Part shown: one piece after another, positions 7,920-15,789 of the stretch
How the letters are laid out: every line of letters begins with the position of its first letter
Numbering within the stretch: position 1 is the stretch's first letter
Assembly: GCF_001613365.1 (NCBI RefSeq)
Contig: NZ_BDCF01000052.1
Span: 1-56,029, forward strand
From: Nocardia xishanensis NBRC 101358
GTDB lineage: Bacteria; Actinomycetota; Actinomycetes; Mycobacteriales; Mycobacteriaceae
DNA length: 56,029 bases
Direction: 5' to 3'
Notes under the pieces: model-generated
What the model saw: only the letters and a program-made list of their open reading frames with translations
The model's database searches: none
Told to the model about the DNA's origin: nothing
Position numbers and translations under genes: made by a program

Positions 7920-8686
7920 CACTGCCGTACTACGCGTCGGCCGAGCAGATCATGCGCGACAAGACCGAGCTCGCGCGCAAAGGCATCGCTCGTGGTCGCA
8001 GTGTCATCGTTCTGGCGTACGACAAGGGAGTGCTGTTCGTCGCGGAGAACCCCTCCGCGACGCTGCACAAGGTGAGTGAGCTGTACGACCGCATCGGGTT
8101 CGCGGCCGTCGGCAAATACAACGAGTTCGAGAATCTGCGCCGCGGCGGCATCCTGCAGGCCGACCTGCGCGGTTACCAGTTCGACCGGCGGGACGTGACC
8201 GGCAGGGCGCTGGCCAACGCCTACGCGCAGACTCTCGGCACGATCTTCACCGACCAGCTCAAGCCGTACGAGGTGGAGATCTGCGTGGCCGAGGTGGGGT
8301 ATCCGGAGCAGACGCCGCAGTCGGTGCTGTACCGGATCACCTTCGACGGCTCGATCGTGGACGAGCGCGAGTTCGTGGTGATGGGCGGCACGACCGAGCC
8401 CATCGTCTCCGCGCTGAAGGGGTCCTACCGGCCGGGGCTGGACCTGGCGGGTGCGATCGGCGTCGCGGTCAAAGCGTTGCAGGCCGGGATTCCCGAGGGC
8501 GCCGACAAGGACAAGCGGGTGCTCGGCGTGAGCTCGCTCGAGGTGGCCACGCTCGAGCAGGCGCGGCCGCGCAGGGCGTTCCGCAGGATCTCCGACGGCG
8601 CGCTGGAGAAGCTGCTGCAGGCGGGCAAGCCGGGGGCGAAGACCACCGTGGTCGAGCTTCCCGAGGAGTCGCCGGACTCGGAGTAG
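7916..8686 (+). CDS. prcA: Proteasome alpha subunit
   Basis: 256 aa, the outer-ring subunit of the 20S core. It forms the gated entry pore and binds the ATPase C-termini. The N-terminal MTLPYYASAEQIMRDKTELARKG is the typical bacterial alpha-subunit gate region. The conserved core includes ENPSATLHKVSELYDRIGFAAVGKYNEFE. The acidic tail (VELPEESPDSE) replaces the catalytic elements seen in beta. It is the last gene of the pup-prcBA unit, with a strong hairpin 10 bp after the stop. Confidence 0.97.
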   Translation: MTLPYYASAEQIMRDKTELARKGIARGRSVIVLAYDKGVLFVAENPSATLHKVSELYDRIGFAAVGKYNEFENLRRGGILQADLRGYQFDRRDVTGRALANAYAQTLGTIFTDQLKPYEVEICVAEVGYPEQTPQSVLYRITFDGSIVDEREFVVMGGTTEPIVSALKGSYRPGLDLAGAIGVAVKALQAGIPEGADKDKRVLGVSSLEVATLEQARPRRAFRRISDGALEKLLQAGKPGAKTTVVELPEESPDSE

Positions 8687-8695
8687 TCGAAGACG

Positions 8696-8741
8696 AAGGC
8701 CCGCGCCAGGACCGCCTCGAGGCGATCCTGGCGCGGGCCTT
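8696..8741 (+). terminator. Terminator hairpin after prcA
   Basis: A 21-bp stem (arms 8696-8716 and 8721-8741, one G-U pair) with a TCGA loop follows the prcA stop by 10 bp and is followed by TTCG. Its position at the end of the pup-prcBA unit supports termination. The remaining gene-free DNA up to pafA (8742-9005) holds the dyad listed at 8916-8949. Confidence 0.85.
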
Positions 8742-8915
8742 TCGCGTGCGTGCCGGGCGAACCTTCTGCACGCCGGTAGCTGGTGCGCGCGTCGGAAGAT
8801 CTGTCGCGAGAAGTCGATGTGGCCGATGATTCTGTTCGCTTCCATACGCTCGGCGCACGGGTTTCCACTCTGCCCCGCGGGTCGAAATCCGCGTCTGACC
8901 GGCCGAGTGCACCGG

Positions 8916-8949
8916 GCATACGGTGCCGAATCGTTGTGAACCCGTATGC
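8916..8949. promoter_or_regulatory. Dyad in the pafA promoter region
   Basis: GCATACGG (8916-8923) and CCGTATGC (8942-8949) are perfect inverted arms with an 18-nt spacer, ending 56 bp before the pafA GTG. This places it where a promoter or operator would be. The protein that might bind is unknown. Confidence 0.35.
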
Positions 8950-9005
8950 GTCCGTGTTGTCCGCAGCGCCACGCGAGTGCATGACATGGCTGTAATGTCG
9001 ATGGT

Positions 9006-10364
9006 GTGCAGCGACGAATCATGGGGATCGAGACCGAGTTCGGTGTGACATGCACCTTCCACGGTCACCGTCGGCTGTCCCCCGACGAGGTAGCCCGGTA
9101 CCTTTTCCGCCGGGTCGTGTCCTGGGGCCGTAGCTCTAACGTGTTCCTTCGCAACGGCGCTCGGCTGTATCTCGACGTCGGTTCGCATCCGGAGTACGCC
9201 ACGGCCGAATGCGACAGTCTGCATCAGTTGGTCACCCATGACAGGGCGGGCGAGCGGGTGCTCGAGGAGTTGCTGATCGATGCCGAGCAACGCTTGGCCG
9301 AAGAAGGCATCGGCGGCGACATCTATCTGTTCAAGAACAACACCGACTCGGCGGGCAACTCCTACGGCTGTCACGAGAATTTCCTCGTGGTGCGCGCCGG
9401 CGAGTTCTCCCGGATCTCCGACGTGCTGCTGCCGTTCCTGGTGACCAGGCAGCTGATCTGCGGAGCGGGCAAGGTGCTGCAGACCCCGAAGGCGGCCACC
9501 TTCTGCCTGTCGCAGCGCGCCGAGCACATCTGGGAGGGCGTCTCCTCGGCGACCACCCGATCGCGCCCGATCATCAACACCCGCGACGAGCCGCACGCCG
9601 ACGCCGAGAAGTACCGGCGCCTGCACGTGATCGTCGGCGACTCGAACATGTCCGAGACCACCACCATGCTGAAGGTCGGTACGGCCGCGCTGGTGCTGGA
9701 GATGATCGAGGCGGGCGTCTCGTTCCGCGACTTCGCGCTGGACAATCCCATCCGCGCCATCCGCGAGGTCAGCCACGATCTCACCGGACGCCGTCCGGTG
9801 CGACTGGCGGGCGGCAGGCAGGCCAGTGCCCTCGACATCCAGCGCGAGTACTACGCCCGTGCCGTCGAGCACCTACGCAACCGGGACCGCGATCCGCAGA
9901 TCGACCAGGTCGTCGACCTGTGGGGCCGCACACTGGACGCGGTGGAGGCGCAGGACTTCGCCAAGGTCGACACCGAGATCGACTGGGTGATCAAGCGCAA
10001 GCTGTTCCAGCGCTACCAGGACCGCTACAACATGGAGCTCTCCGATCCCAAGATCGCCCAGCTCGATCTGGCCTACCACGACATCAAGCGCGGCCGCGGC
10101 GTCTTCGACCTGCTGCAGCGCAAGGGTCTGGCCAAGCGCATCACCGAGGACGAGGCGGTGGACGCGGCGGTCGACACCCCGCCGCAGACCACGCGCGCCA
10201 AGCTGCGCGGCGATTTCATCACCGCCGCCCAGGAGGCGGGCCGCGACTTCACCGTCGACTGGGTGCACCTCAAGCTGAACGACCAGGCGCAGCGGACCGT
10301 GCTGTGCAAGGATCCGTTCCGCTCGGTCGACGAGCGCGTCGACCGGCTGATCGCCTCGATGTAG
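9006..10364 (+). CDS. pafA: PafA, Pup-protein ligase
   Basis: 452 aa, identical in length to M. tuberculosis PafA. It uses ATP to phosphorylate the Pup C-terminal glutamate and joins it to substrate lysines. MQRRIMGIETEFGVTC supplies the metal-binding Glu9, LYLDVGSHPEYATAECD the catalytic Asp57, and INTRDEPHADAEKYRRLH the shared ligase motif also seen in Dop. GTG 9006 is chosen because the N-terminus then matches the family exactly. The gene has its own upstream region after the prcA terminator and its own downstream hairpin, so it is probably transcribed alone. Confidence 0.97.
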   Translation: MQRRIMGIETEFGVTCTFHGHRRLSPDEVARYLFRRVVSWGRSSNVFLRNGARLYLDVGSHPEYATAECDSLHQLVTHDRAGERVLEELLIDAEQRLAEEGIGGDIYLFKNNTDSAGNSYGCHENFLVVRAGEFSRISDVLLPFLVTRQLICGAGKVLQTPKAATFCLSQRAEHIWEGVSSATTRSRPIINTRDEPHADAEKYRRLHVIVGDSNMSETTTMLKVGTAALVLEMIEAGVSFRDFALDNPIRAIREVSHDLTGRRPVRLAGGRQASALDIQREYYARAVEHLRNRDRDPQIDQVVDLWGRTLDAVEAQDFAKVDTEIDWVIKRKLFQRYQDRYNMELSDPKIAQLDLAYHDIKRGRGVFDLLQRKGLAKRITEDEAVDAAVDTPPQTTRAKLRGDFITAAQEAGRDFTVDWVHLKLNDQAQRTVLCKDPFRSVDERVDRLIASM

Positions 10365-10371
10365 CCGAAAA

Positions 10372-10405
10372 CGCTGGTCCTCGACCTCAGGGTCGGGGAC
10401 CAGCG
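10372..10405 (+). terminator. Terminator hairpin after pafA
   Basis: A 15-bp stem (10372-10386 with 10391-10405, one G-U pair) and TCAG loop begin 7 bp after the pafA stop. Confidence 0.75.
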
Positions 10406-10474
10406 GCTCGAAATCCCTCGACACCTCGGCGTCGAAGCGGCGTCGCCGCGCCCAGCCTGCCTAGGGTGGGACGC

Positions 10475-10855
10475 ATGACCGACACGGATGTGCTCGACGA
10501 GCTGCTCGATCTCGAAGGCCGCGGCTGGGACGCGCTGTGTGCGAGCTCGGGCGCGGACTTCTACGGCGCCCTCATGACCGACGATGCCCTGATGGTCCTC
10601 GCCAACGGCATGGTGCTCGACCGCTCGGCCGTCGTCGACTCCCTGCGCCACGCGCCCCCGTGGCGCACCTACGAGATCCAGGACCCGCGACTGGTACACG
10701 TCGGCCCCGACGCCGCGGCCCTGGTCTATGTCGCCGTCGCCTACCGCGAAGGCACCACCCCCGCATTCCGCGGCGTGATGTCGAGCGTCTACCTCCGCAC
10801 CCCCGACGGCTGGCGCCTGACCTGCTACCAACAAACCCGCTTCCCGGAGGAGTAG
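10475..10855 (+). CDS. NTF2-like (SnoaL/DUF4440-type) protein
   Basis: 126 aa from ATG 10475. The pattern of an N-terminal helix (DVLDELLDLEGRGWDALCA), then FYGALMTDDALMVLANGMVLDRS, and a C-terminal VYLRTPDGWRLTCYQQTRF is that of a small cone-shaped NTF2-fold protein. Such proteins bind small hydrophobic ligands or act as isomerases or hydrolases; the substrate here cannot be inferred. It lies between pafA and the divergent thiamine-binding-type gene. Nothing in the sequence ties it to pupylation. One of three NTF2-like genes in the window. Confidence 0.8.
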   Translation: MTDTDVLDELLDLEGRGWDALCASSGADFYGALMTDDALMVLANGMVLDRSAVVDSLRHAPPWRTYEIQDPRLVHVGPDAAALVYVAVAYREGTTPAFRGVMSSVYLRTPDGWRLTCYQQTRFPEE

Positions 10856-10898
10856 TCCGCGCTGATACGGCGTCCGGGGCTCGGCCGTCCCGGCAGGC

Positions 10899-11210
10899 TC
10901 AGCTTCCGGCGAGGTAGCGCTCGACCGACTCCACCTTGGCGGTCATCGCGTCGGTGACGCCGGGGCGGATATCGGCCTTCAGGACGAGGCTGCAGCGAGG
11001 GGCGATGGCGAGGACGGCCTCGGTGGCGTCCTTCACGACGCGCATCACCTCGTCCCACTCGCCCTCGAGCGTGGTGAACATGGCGTCGGTGCGGTTGGGC
11101 AGTCCGCTGGCCCGGACGATCCGCACCGCTTCGGCCACGGCGGGGCCGACGTCGACGCCCGTGCCGAGCGGAGTCACTGAGAAGGCAACGATCACCGCAT
11201 CATTGTCCAC
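10899..11210 (-). CDS. MTH1187-family thiamine-binding-type protein
   Basis: About 103 aa. The core VIVAFSVTPLGTGVDVGPAV, then LPNRTDAMFTTLEGEWDEVM, and VLKADIRPGVTDAM match the small ferredoxin-like MTH1187/YkoF-related family (Pfam Thiamine_BP). These form tetramers and are thought to bind thiamine or its pyrimidine part. GTG 11210 or GTG 11195 could be the start; the second gives the shorter, more family-like N-terminus. Divergent from pafB with about 75 bp between the starts. Confidence 0.8.
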   Translation of the reverse strand: MDNDAVIVAFSVTPLGTGVDVGPAVAEAVRIVRASGLPNRTDAMFTTLEGEWDEVMRVVKDATEAVLAIAPRCSLVLKADIRPGVTDAMTAKVESVERYLAGS

Positions 11211-11286
11211 GGGCGTCGGCGATCGCGCGGCCGCGAAACGCGCGCCGCCGCGCGGTGACGACGAGGTGGCGATTACCCTCTATCGG

Positions 11287-12282
11287 GTGGCGATATCCAA
11301 GGTCGAGCGGCTGATGAATCTGGTCATCGCGCTGCTGTCGACCCGGCAGTTCTTGAGCGCGGAGCGGATCAGGGAGAGCGTCGCGGGCTACGAGGACTCG
11401 GCCAGCGACGAGGCGTTCAGCCGCATGTTCGAACGGGACAAGAACGAGCTGCGCGACCTGGGCATTCCGCTGGAAGTCGGACCGGTGAACCGGTATTCGA
11501 CGCTGGAGGGATACCGGATCAATCGCGACGCCTACGAGCTACCCGACATCGATCTGAGCGACGAGGAGGCCGCGGCGGTCGCGGTCGCGGTACAGATGTG
11601 GGAGTCGCCCGAGCTGGCGGCCGCCGCCGAAGGCGCCCTGTTGAAGCTGCGCGCCGCGGGCATCCACGTCGAAACCGACGCGGCCGTGGCGTCCGTGCCG
11701 GCCGTGCCCGCCCGCACCCGCGGATCGGAGCCGGTGCTCGGCAAGCTGCTCGCGGCCGTCGACGCCGGGCAGGCCGTTCGCTTCGAGCACCGCGGCGCGG
11801 TCAACGCGCCGTATCTGATGCGCGACGTGGAGCCGTGGGGCGTGGTGACCCATCACGGTCGCTGGTACCTGGTCGGCCACGACCGCGACCGGGACGCGGT
11901 GCGCAGCTTCCGCCTCTCCCGCATCGGCGACGACGTGACGCCGTACGGCCCCGTCAACGCGGTACACAAACCGGACGACGTCGACCTGCGCGCGATCGTC
12001 GCGCGGGTGACCAGCAGCGCGCCGGTCAGCGGCTCGGCCACGGTGTGGGTCGCCGACGGACGCGGCCAGGAGATCCGCAGGCTCGGCCAGGTGATCGAGG
12101 AACGCACCGTCGGCGGACGCGGCGGCATGGTGGTCGAGGTGCCCGTCCGCTCGCGCGACTGGCTGGCCAGGCTCATCACCGGCCTCGGACCGGACGCCCT
12201 CGTGCTCGCCCCGGACGATCTGCGCGCCGACGTGGTCGCCCGGCTGCGCTCGGTGTTCGATACGACGGAGGTGCGGGCGTGA
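11287..12282 (+). CDS. pafB: PafB, WYL-domain transcriptional activator subunit
   Basis: 331 aa from GTG 11287. PafB and PafC form the WYL-domain activator of the RecA/LexA-independent DNA-damage response in mycobacteria; they are not part of the conjugation machinery despite the name. The N-terminal winged helix is SKVERLMNLVIALLSTRQFL, then AFSRMFERDKNELRDLGIPL. The WYL region is marked by WGVVTHHGRWYLVGHDRDRD and FRLSRIGDD. The long upstream frame starting at 10936 was trimmed because it overlaps the divergent gene and because AISKVERL is the family start. The stop overlaps the pafC GTG. Confidence 0.95.
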   Translation: MAISKVERLMNLVIALLSTRQFLSAERIRESVAGYEDSASDEAFSRMFERDKNELRDLGIPLEVGPVNRYSTLEGYRINRDAYELPDIDLSDEEAAAVAVAVQMWESPELAAAAEGALLKLRAAGIHVETDAAVASVPAVPARTRGSEPVLGKLLAAVDAGQAVRFEHRGAVNAPYLMRDVEPWGVVTHHGRWYLVGHDRDRDAVRSFRLSRIGDDVTPYGPVNAVHKPDDVDLRAIVARVTSSAPVSGSATVWVADGRGQEIRRLGQVIEERTVGGRGGMVVEVPVRSRDWLARLITGLGPDALVLAPDDLRADVVARLRSVFDTTEVRA

Positions 12283-13259
12283 CCACCAGCCGGCTCTCGG
12301 TGCGGCTTTCCCGGCTGCTCAACATGATTCCGTACTTCATCGCCAACCCCGGCATCAGCGCGGCGGACGCCGCCGCCGACCTGGGCGTGACCACCAAGCA
12401 GCTGATGAGCGACTTGAACCAGCTGTGGATGTGCGGCCTGCCCGGCTACGGCCCCGGCGATCTCATCGACCTCTCGTTCTCGGAGGAGAGCATCGAGGTC
12501 ACCTTCTCCGCCGGTATCGACCGGCCGCTGCGGCTGACCTCCACCGAGGCCACCGCGCTGCTGGTGGCGCTGCGATCGATCGTGGAGATGCCGGGCATGG
12601 TCGACCCGACCGCGGCGCATGCGGCCATCGCCAAGATCGAATCGGCCATATCGGGCGGCGTGCGCAGGGCCGCCGACGACGCTCCCGCGACGCCGGTGGA
12701 GGCGCCCGGCGTGGCGACCGTGCGCTCGGCGCTCGCCCGTCAGCACGCGCTGCGCATCATCTACTACTCGGCCAGCCGCGATGTGGTCTCCGAGCGGGTC
12801 GTCGATCCGATCCGGACCGTGCTCGTCGACGACAACAGCTATCTGCAGGGGTGGTGCCGGGAGGCCGAGGGCGTGCGGCTGTTCCGCTTCGACCGGATCG
12901 AGGCCGCCACCGAACTCGCCGAGGCCGCCCGCCCGCCGAGCCACGCCGCCACCGAGGCGGCCGCCTCGCTCGACCTGTTCCAGGACGACCCCGCGGTCCC
13001 GCTGGCGCGGCTGCGCATCCGTGGCGACTACGGCTGGGTGCTCGACCAGTACCCGATGCACCGGCTGGCCGTGCACCCGGACGGTAGCTTGGAGGCGACC
13101 ATGCGCTTCGCCACCTTGGACTGGATGGCGCGCCTGCTGCTCGGCTTCGGCTCGGGCGTGACCGTGCTCGGCCCGCCGGAGCTGATCGCCGCCGTGCGCG
13201 AGCGATCCAACGCGGCCCTCGCCGCCTACCGGGACGCCGGACTAGAGGAATTGGAGTGA
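12279..13259 (+). CDS. pafC: PafC, WYL-domain transcriptional activator subunit
   Basis: 326 aa from GTG 12279, coupled to pafB by a GTGA overlap. The N-terminal helix-turn-helix (LSRLLNMIPYFIANPGISAA) and the WYL core (LRIIYYSASRDVVSERVVDP, then WCREAEGVRLFRFDRIE) match PafC. It forms a heterodimer with PafB and activates DNA-repair promoters. No RecA-NDp-like promoter was recognised upstream of pafB, so autoregulation cannot be claimed. Confidence 0.94.
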   Translation: MTTSRLSVRLSRLLNMIPYFIANPGISAADAAADLGVTTKQLMSDLNQLWMCGLPGYGPGDLIDLSFSEESIEVTFSAGIDRPLRLTSTEATALLVALRSIVEMPGMVDPTAAHAAIAKIESAISGGVRRAADDAPATPVEAPGVATVRSALARQHALRIIYYSASRDVVSERVVDPIRTVLVDDNSYLQGWCREAEGVRLFRFDRIEAATELAEAARPPSHAATEAAASLDLFQDDPAVPLARLRIRGDYGWVLDQYPMHRLAVHPDGSLEATMRFATLDWMARLLLGFGSGVTVLGPPELIAAVRERSNAALAAYRDAGLEELE

Positions 13260-13260
13260 G

Positions 13261-14310
13261 GTGACCGAGCTCGGCAACTCGCCGCGGCGAGTCATGGTGC
13301 TCGGCGCGGGCAGCATCGGCGTCTTCGTCGGCGGGAAACTGGCGGCGGCCGGTGCGGACGTCACGTTCGTCGGCAGGCAGTGGTTGCTCGACGAGGTCGG
13401 CGCCTCGGGCCTGCGCCTGACCGACCTCGAGGGCGGTGAGGTGCTCGTCGCACCGGACCGGCTCACGCTCGCGACCGGTCCGGAGGACGTCGGCTCGGCC
13501 GATCTGGTGCTGGTCGCGGTGAAATCGGGGGCGACCGCGGGCGCGGTGCGCGAGCTGGCGGGCAAGATCCGGCCGGGCACCGTGGTGCTGAGCTTGCAGA
13601 ACGGCATCGGCAACGACACGGTGATCCGGGAGATCCTGCCCACCTGCGTGGTGCTGGCGGGCATGGTGATGTTCAACGTCGTGCACCATCCGGAGGGTCG
13701 TTTCCATCGCGGCACCGAGGGCGGGCTCGCGGTGCAGGACGATCCGGCGCTGGCCGAGTACGTCGAGGTTTTCGAACGGGCCGGGCTGCCGCTGCGCCGC
13801 TACCCGGATCTGCGGCCCGTGCAGTGGGCCAAGCTGCTGCTCAACCTGAACAACCCGATCAACGCCCTGTCCGGACGCCCGCTGCGCGAGGAGCTGGCCG
13901 ACCGCGACTACCGCCGATGCCTGGCGCTGGCGCAGCGCGAGGCGCTGGCCGCGATGAGCAAGGCGCGCATTCGCCCGGCCCGGCTCACCCCGCTGCCGCC
14001 GGAGCTGATGACCCGGCTGCTCACCGTGCCCGACGGAGTGTTCCGGCGGGTCGCGGGGCAGGTGCTCGCCATCGATCCGGTGGCCCGATCGTCGATGGCC
14101 GACGACCTCGCCGCCGGACGCAAGACCGAAATCACTTGGCTCTGCGGCGAAATCGTCGGGCTGGGCGCGATGGTCGGCTCGCCGACCCCGGTGAACGAGC
14201 GGCTCATCGAGCTCATCGTCGCGGCCGAGCAGGGCGACGGGCGAAGCTGGACGGGGCCGGAGTTGCTCGCGCAACTGCGCGCCGCCGCCGAGGCCGAGCC
14301 GCCCCGATAG
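13261..14310 (+). CDS. Ketopantoate reductase (ApbA/PanE-like) family
   Basis: 349 aa with GTG start one base after the pafC stop codon. The N-terminal Rossmann motif VMVLGAGSIGVFVGGKLAAA binds NADP. VLSLQNGIGND and VQWAKLLLNLNNPINALSG are the conserved blocks of 2-dehydropantoate 2-reductase. The family reduces ketopantoate to pantoate for coenzyme A, but actinobacteria hold several paralogues of uncertain substrate. Tight packing behind pafC suggests co-transcription with pafBC. Confidence 0.83.
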   Translation: MTELGNSPRRVMVLGAGSIGVFVGGKLAAAGADVTFVGRQWLLDEVGASGLRLTDLEGGEVLVAPDRLTLATGPEDVGSADLVLVAVKSGATAGAVRELAGKIRPGTVVLSLQNGIGNDTVIREILPTCVVLAGMVMFNVVHHPEGRFHRGTEGGLAVQDDPALAEYVEVFERAGLPLRRYPDLRPVQWAKLLLNLNNPINALSGRPLREELADRDYRRCLALAQREALAAMSKARIRPARLTPLPPELMTRLLTVPDGVFRRVAGQVLAIDPVARSSMADDLAAGRKTEITWLCGEIVGLGAMVGSPTPVNERLIELIVAAEQGDGRSWTGPELLAQLRAAAEAEPPR

Positions 14311-14435
14311 CGGCGTCCTAGCCGACCGTATAGCAAAAGTCGAGGTTGAACGCCCGGTGAACGAGCGAACTGGGGAAGTTCGGGCATCAGGTGGTCCGGT
14401 AGCATCGGAGCTACCACAGTCTTGGGAGGTAACAG

Positions 14436-14696
14436 ATGTCAGGCACGTTCAGCTGGTCGCACCTGCTGATCATCGCGCTGCTGTTCGTGGTGTTGTTCGG
14501 CGCGAAGCGGCTGCCGGACGCTGCGCGCGGCCTCGGGCGATCCTTGCGCATCTTCAAGAGCGAGGTCAGCCAGATGCAGAACGAAGCGACCCCCGCCGCA
14601 GGCACCGCGCCCGCACAGCAACCCGCGCAGCAGCTGCCGCCCGCGCAGCCCGTGAACCAGCCGACTACGCCGCACACCGAGACGAAGTCGGCCTGA
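14436..14696 (+). CDS. tatA: TatA, twin-arginine translocase subunit
   Basis: 86 aa. A single N-terminal membrane helix (SWSHLLIIALLFVVLFGAKR) is followed by the glycine-hinged amphipathic helix LPDAARGLGRSLRIFKSEV and a Pro/Gln-rich tail. TatA oligomers form the passage for folded proteins carried by TatC. GGGAGG stands before ATG 14436. It precedes tatC by 142 bp, the usual actinobacterial order. Confidence 0.96.
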   Translation: MSGTFSWSHLLIIALLFVVLFGAKRLPDAARGLGRSLRIFKSEVSQMQNEATPAAGTAPAQQPAQQLPPAQPVNQPTTPHTETKSA

Positions 14697-14838
14697 GTCG
14701 AATGCTCCCGCAGGGGTGAGCCGGACTCACCCCGATCAGTGCTGTTCGGCGGTCCGTGAAGGCTTCGGTCCCTGAACCCACGGGACGCGATACCGCCGCG
14801 CCAGGCGCGGCACTCGAGCACAGGGGCAATCCACAGAT

Positions 14839-15786
14839 ATGCGAATTCCGTTCGATCCCCGGCGCAGCAGGCGCAGGACGAATCCCGACGGCACCATGTC
14901 GTTGGTCGAGCACCTGCAGGAACTGCGCAGCCGGTTGCTGAAGTCGCTGTTCGCGGTACTGCTGACCACCGTGCTCGGCTTCCTCTGGTACGCGCATTCG
15001 TTCCTCGGCATCGAGAGCCTCGGCGAGATCCTGCGCGGACCCTACTGTTCGCTGCCGCCCGAGGCCAGGGCCTCGCTGACCGCCGACGGGGCATGCCGTC
15101 TGCTGGCGACCGCGCCGTTCGAGCAGTTCATGCTCCGGTTGAAGGTCGGTTTCACCGCGGGCGTCGTGCTCGCCGCGCCGATCTGGCTCTACCAGATCTG
15201 GGCGTTCATCACGCCCGGCCTGTACGCGAAGGAACGCAAGGTCGCGGTCGGCTTCGTCACCTCGGGCACCGCGCTGTTCGCGGTGGGCGCCGTGCTCGCC
15301 TATGTCGTGGTGGCGCACGCGTTGAGCTTCCTGCTCACCATCGGCGACAACGTGCAGATCACCGCGTTGAGCGGTTCGCAATACTTCGGCTTCATCATCA
15401 ATCTGCTGATCATCTTCGGCTTCAGCTTCGAGACCCCGTTGCTGATCATCGGGTTGAACCTGGTCGGCGTGCTGACCTACGAGCGGCTCAAGGCGTGGCG
15501 GCGCGGCATCATCTTCGGCCTGTTCGTCTTCGCCGCCGTGGTCACCCCGCAGGACCCGTTCTCGATGCTGGCGCTCGCCGGCGCGCTGACGGTGCTGTTC
15601 GAGGTGGCGGTGCAGATCGCCAGGATCAACGACAAGCGCACGGCACGCAGGGAGGCGCTGGCCGCGCTGGCCGACGACGAGGCCTCGCCGATCGCCGCGC
15701 CTGAGCCGATCGCGGGGGCGGAGTCGATCATGGATCCGGCGGCAAAATCCACGCGACCGGTGTCGGACTACTCCGATACTCTCTGA
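14839..15786 (+). CDS. tatC: TatC, Sec-independent protein translocase
   Basis: 315 aa with six membrane helices. The N-terminal MSLVEHLQELRSRLLKSLFA is the TatC signature that binds the twin-arginine signal peptide. FEQFMLRLKVGFTAG, WAFITPGLYAKERK and FETPLLIIGLNLVG are conserved loops and helices; the last helices include VVTPQDPFSMLALAGAL. The C-terminal tail after residue 260 is long and polar. The helicase gene starts 3 bp after the stop, indicating an operon. Confidence 0.96.
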   Translation: MRIPFDPRRSRRRTNPDGTMSLVEHLQELRSRLLKSLFAVLLTTVLGFLWYAHSFLGIESLGEILRGPYCSLPPEARASLTADGACRLLATAPFEQFMLRLKVGFTAGVVLAAPIWLYQIWAFITPGLYAKERKVAVGFVTSGTALFAVGAVLAYVVVAHALSFLLTIGDNVQITALSGSQYFGFIINLLIIFGFSFETPLLIIGLNLVGVLTYERLKAWRRGIIFGLFVFAAVVTPQDPFSMLALAGALTVLFEVAVQIARINDKRTARREALAALADDEASPIAAPEPIAGAESIMDPAAKSTRPVSDYSDTL

Positions 15787-15789
15787 ACG

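Noticed and set aside
10936..11286. N-terminal extension of PafB from 10936
   Set aside because: It overlaps the minus-strand thiamine-binding-type gene, and the family N-terminus begins at GTG 11287.
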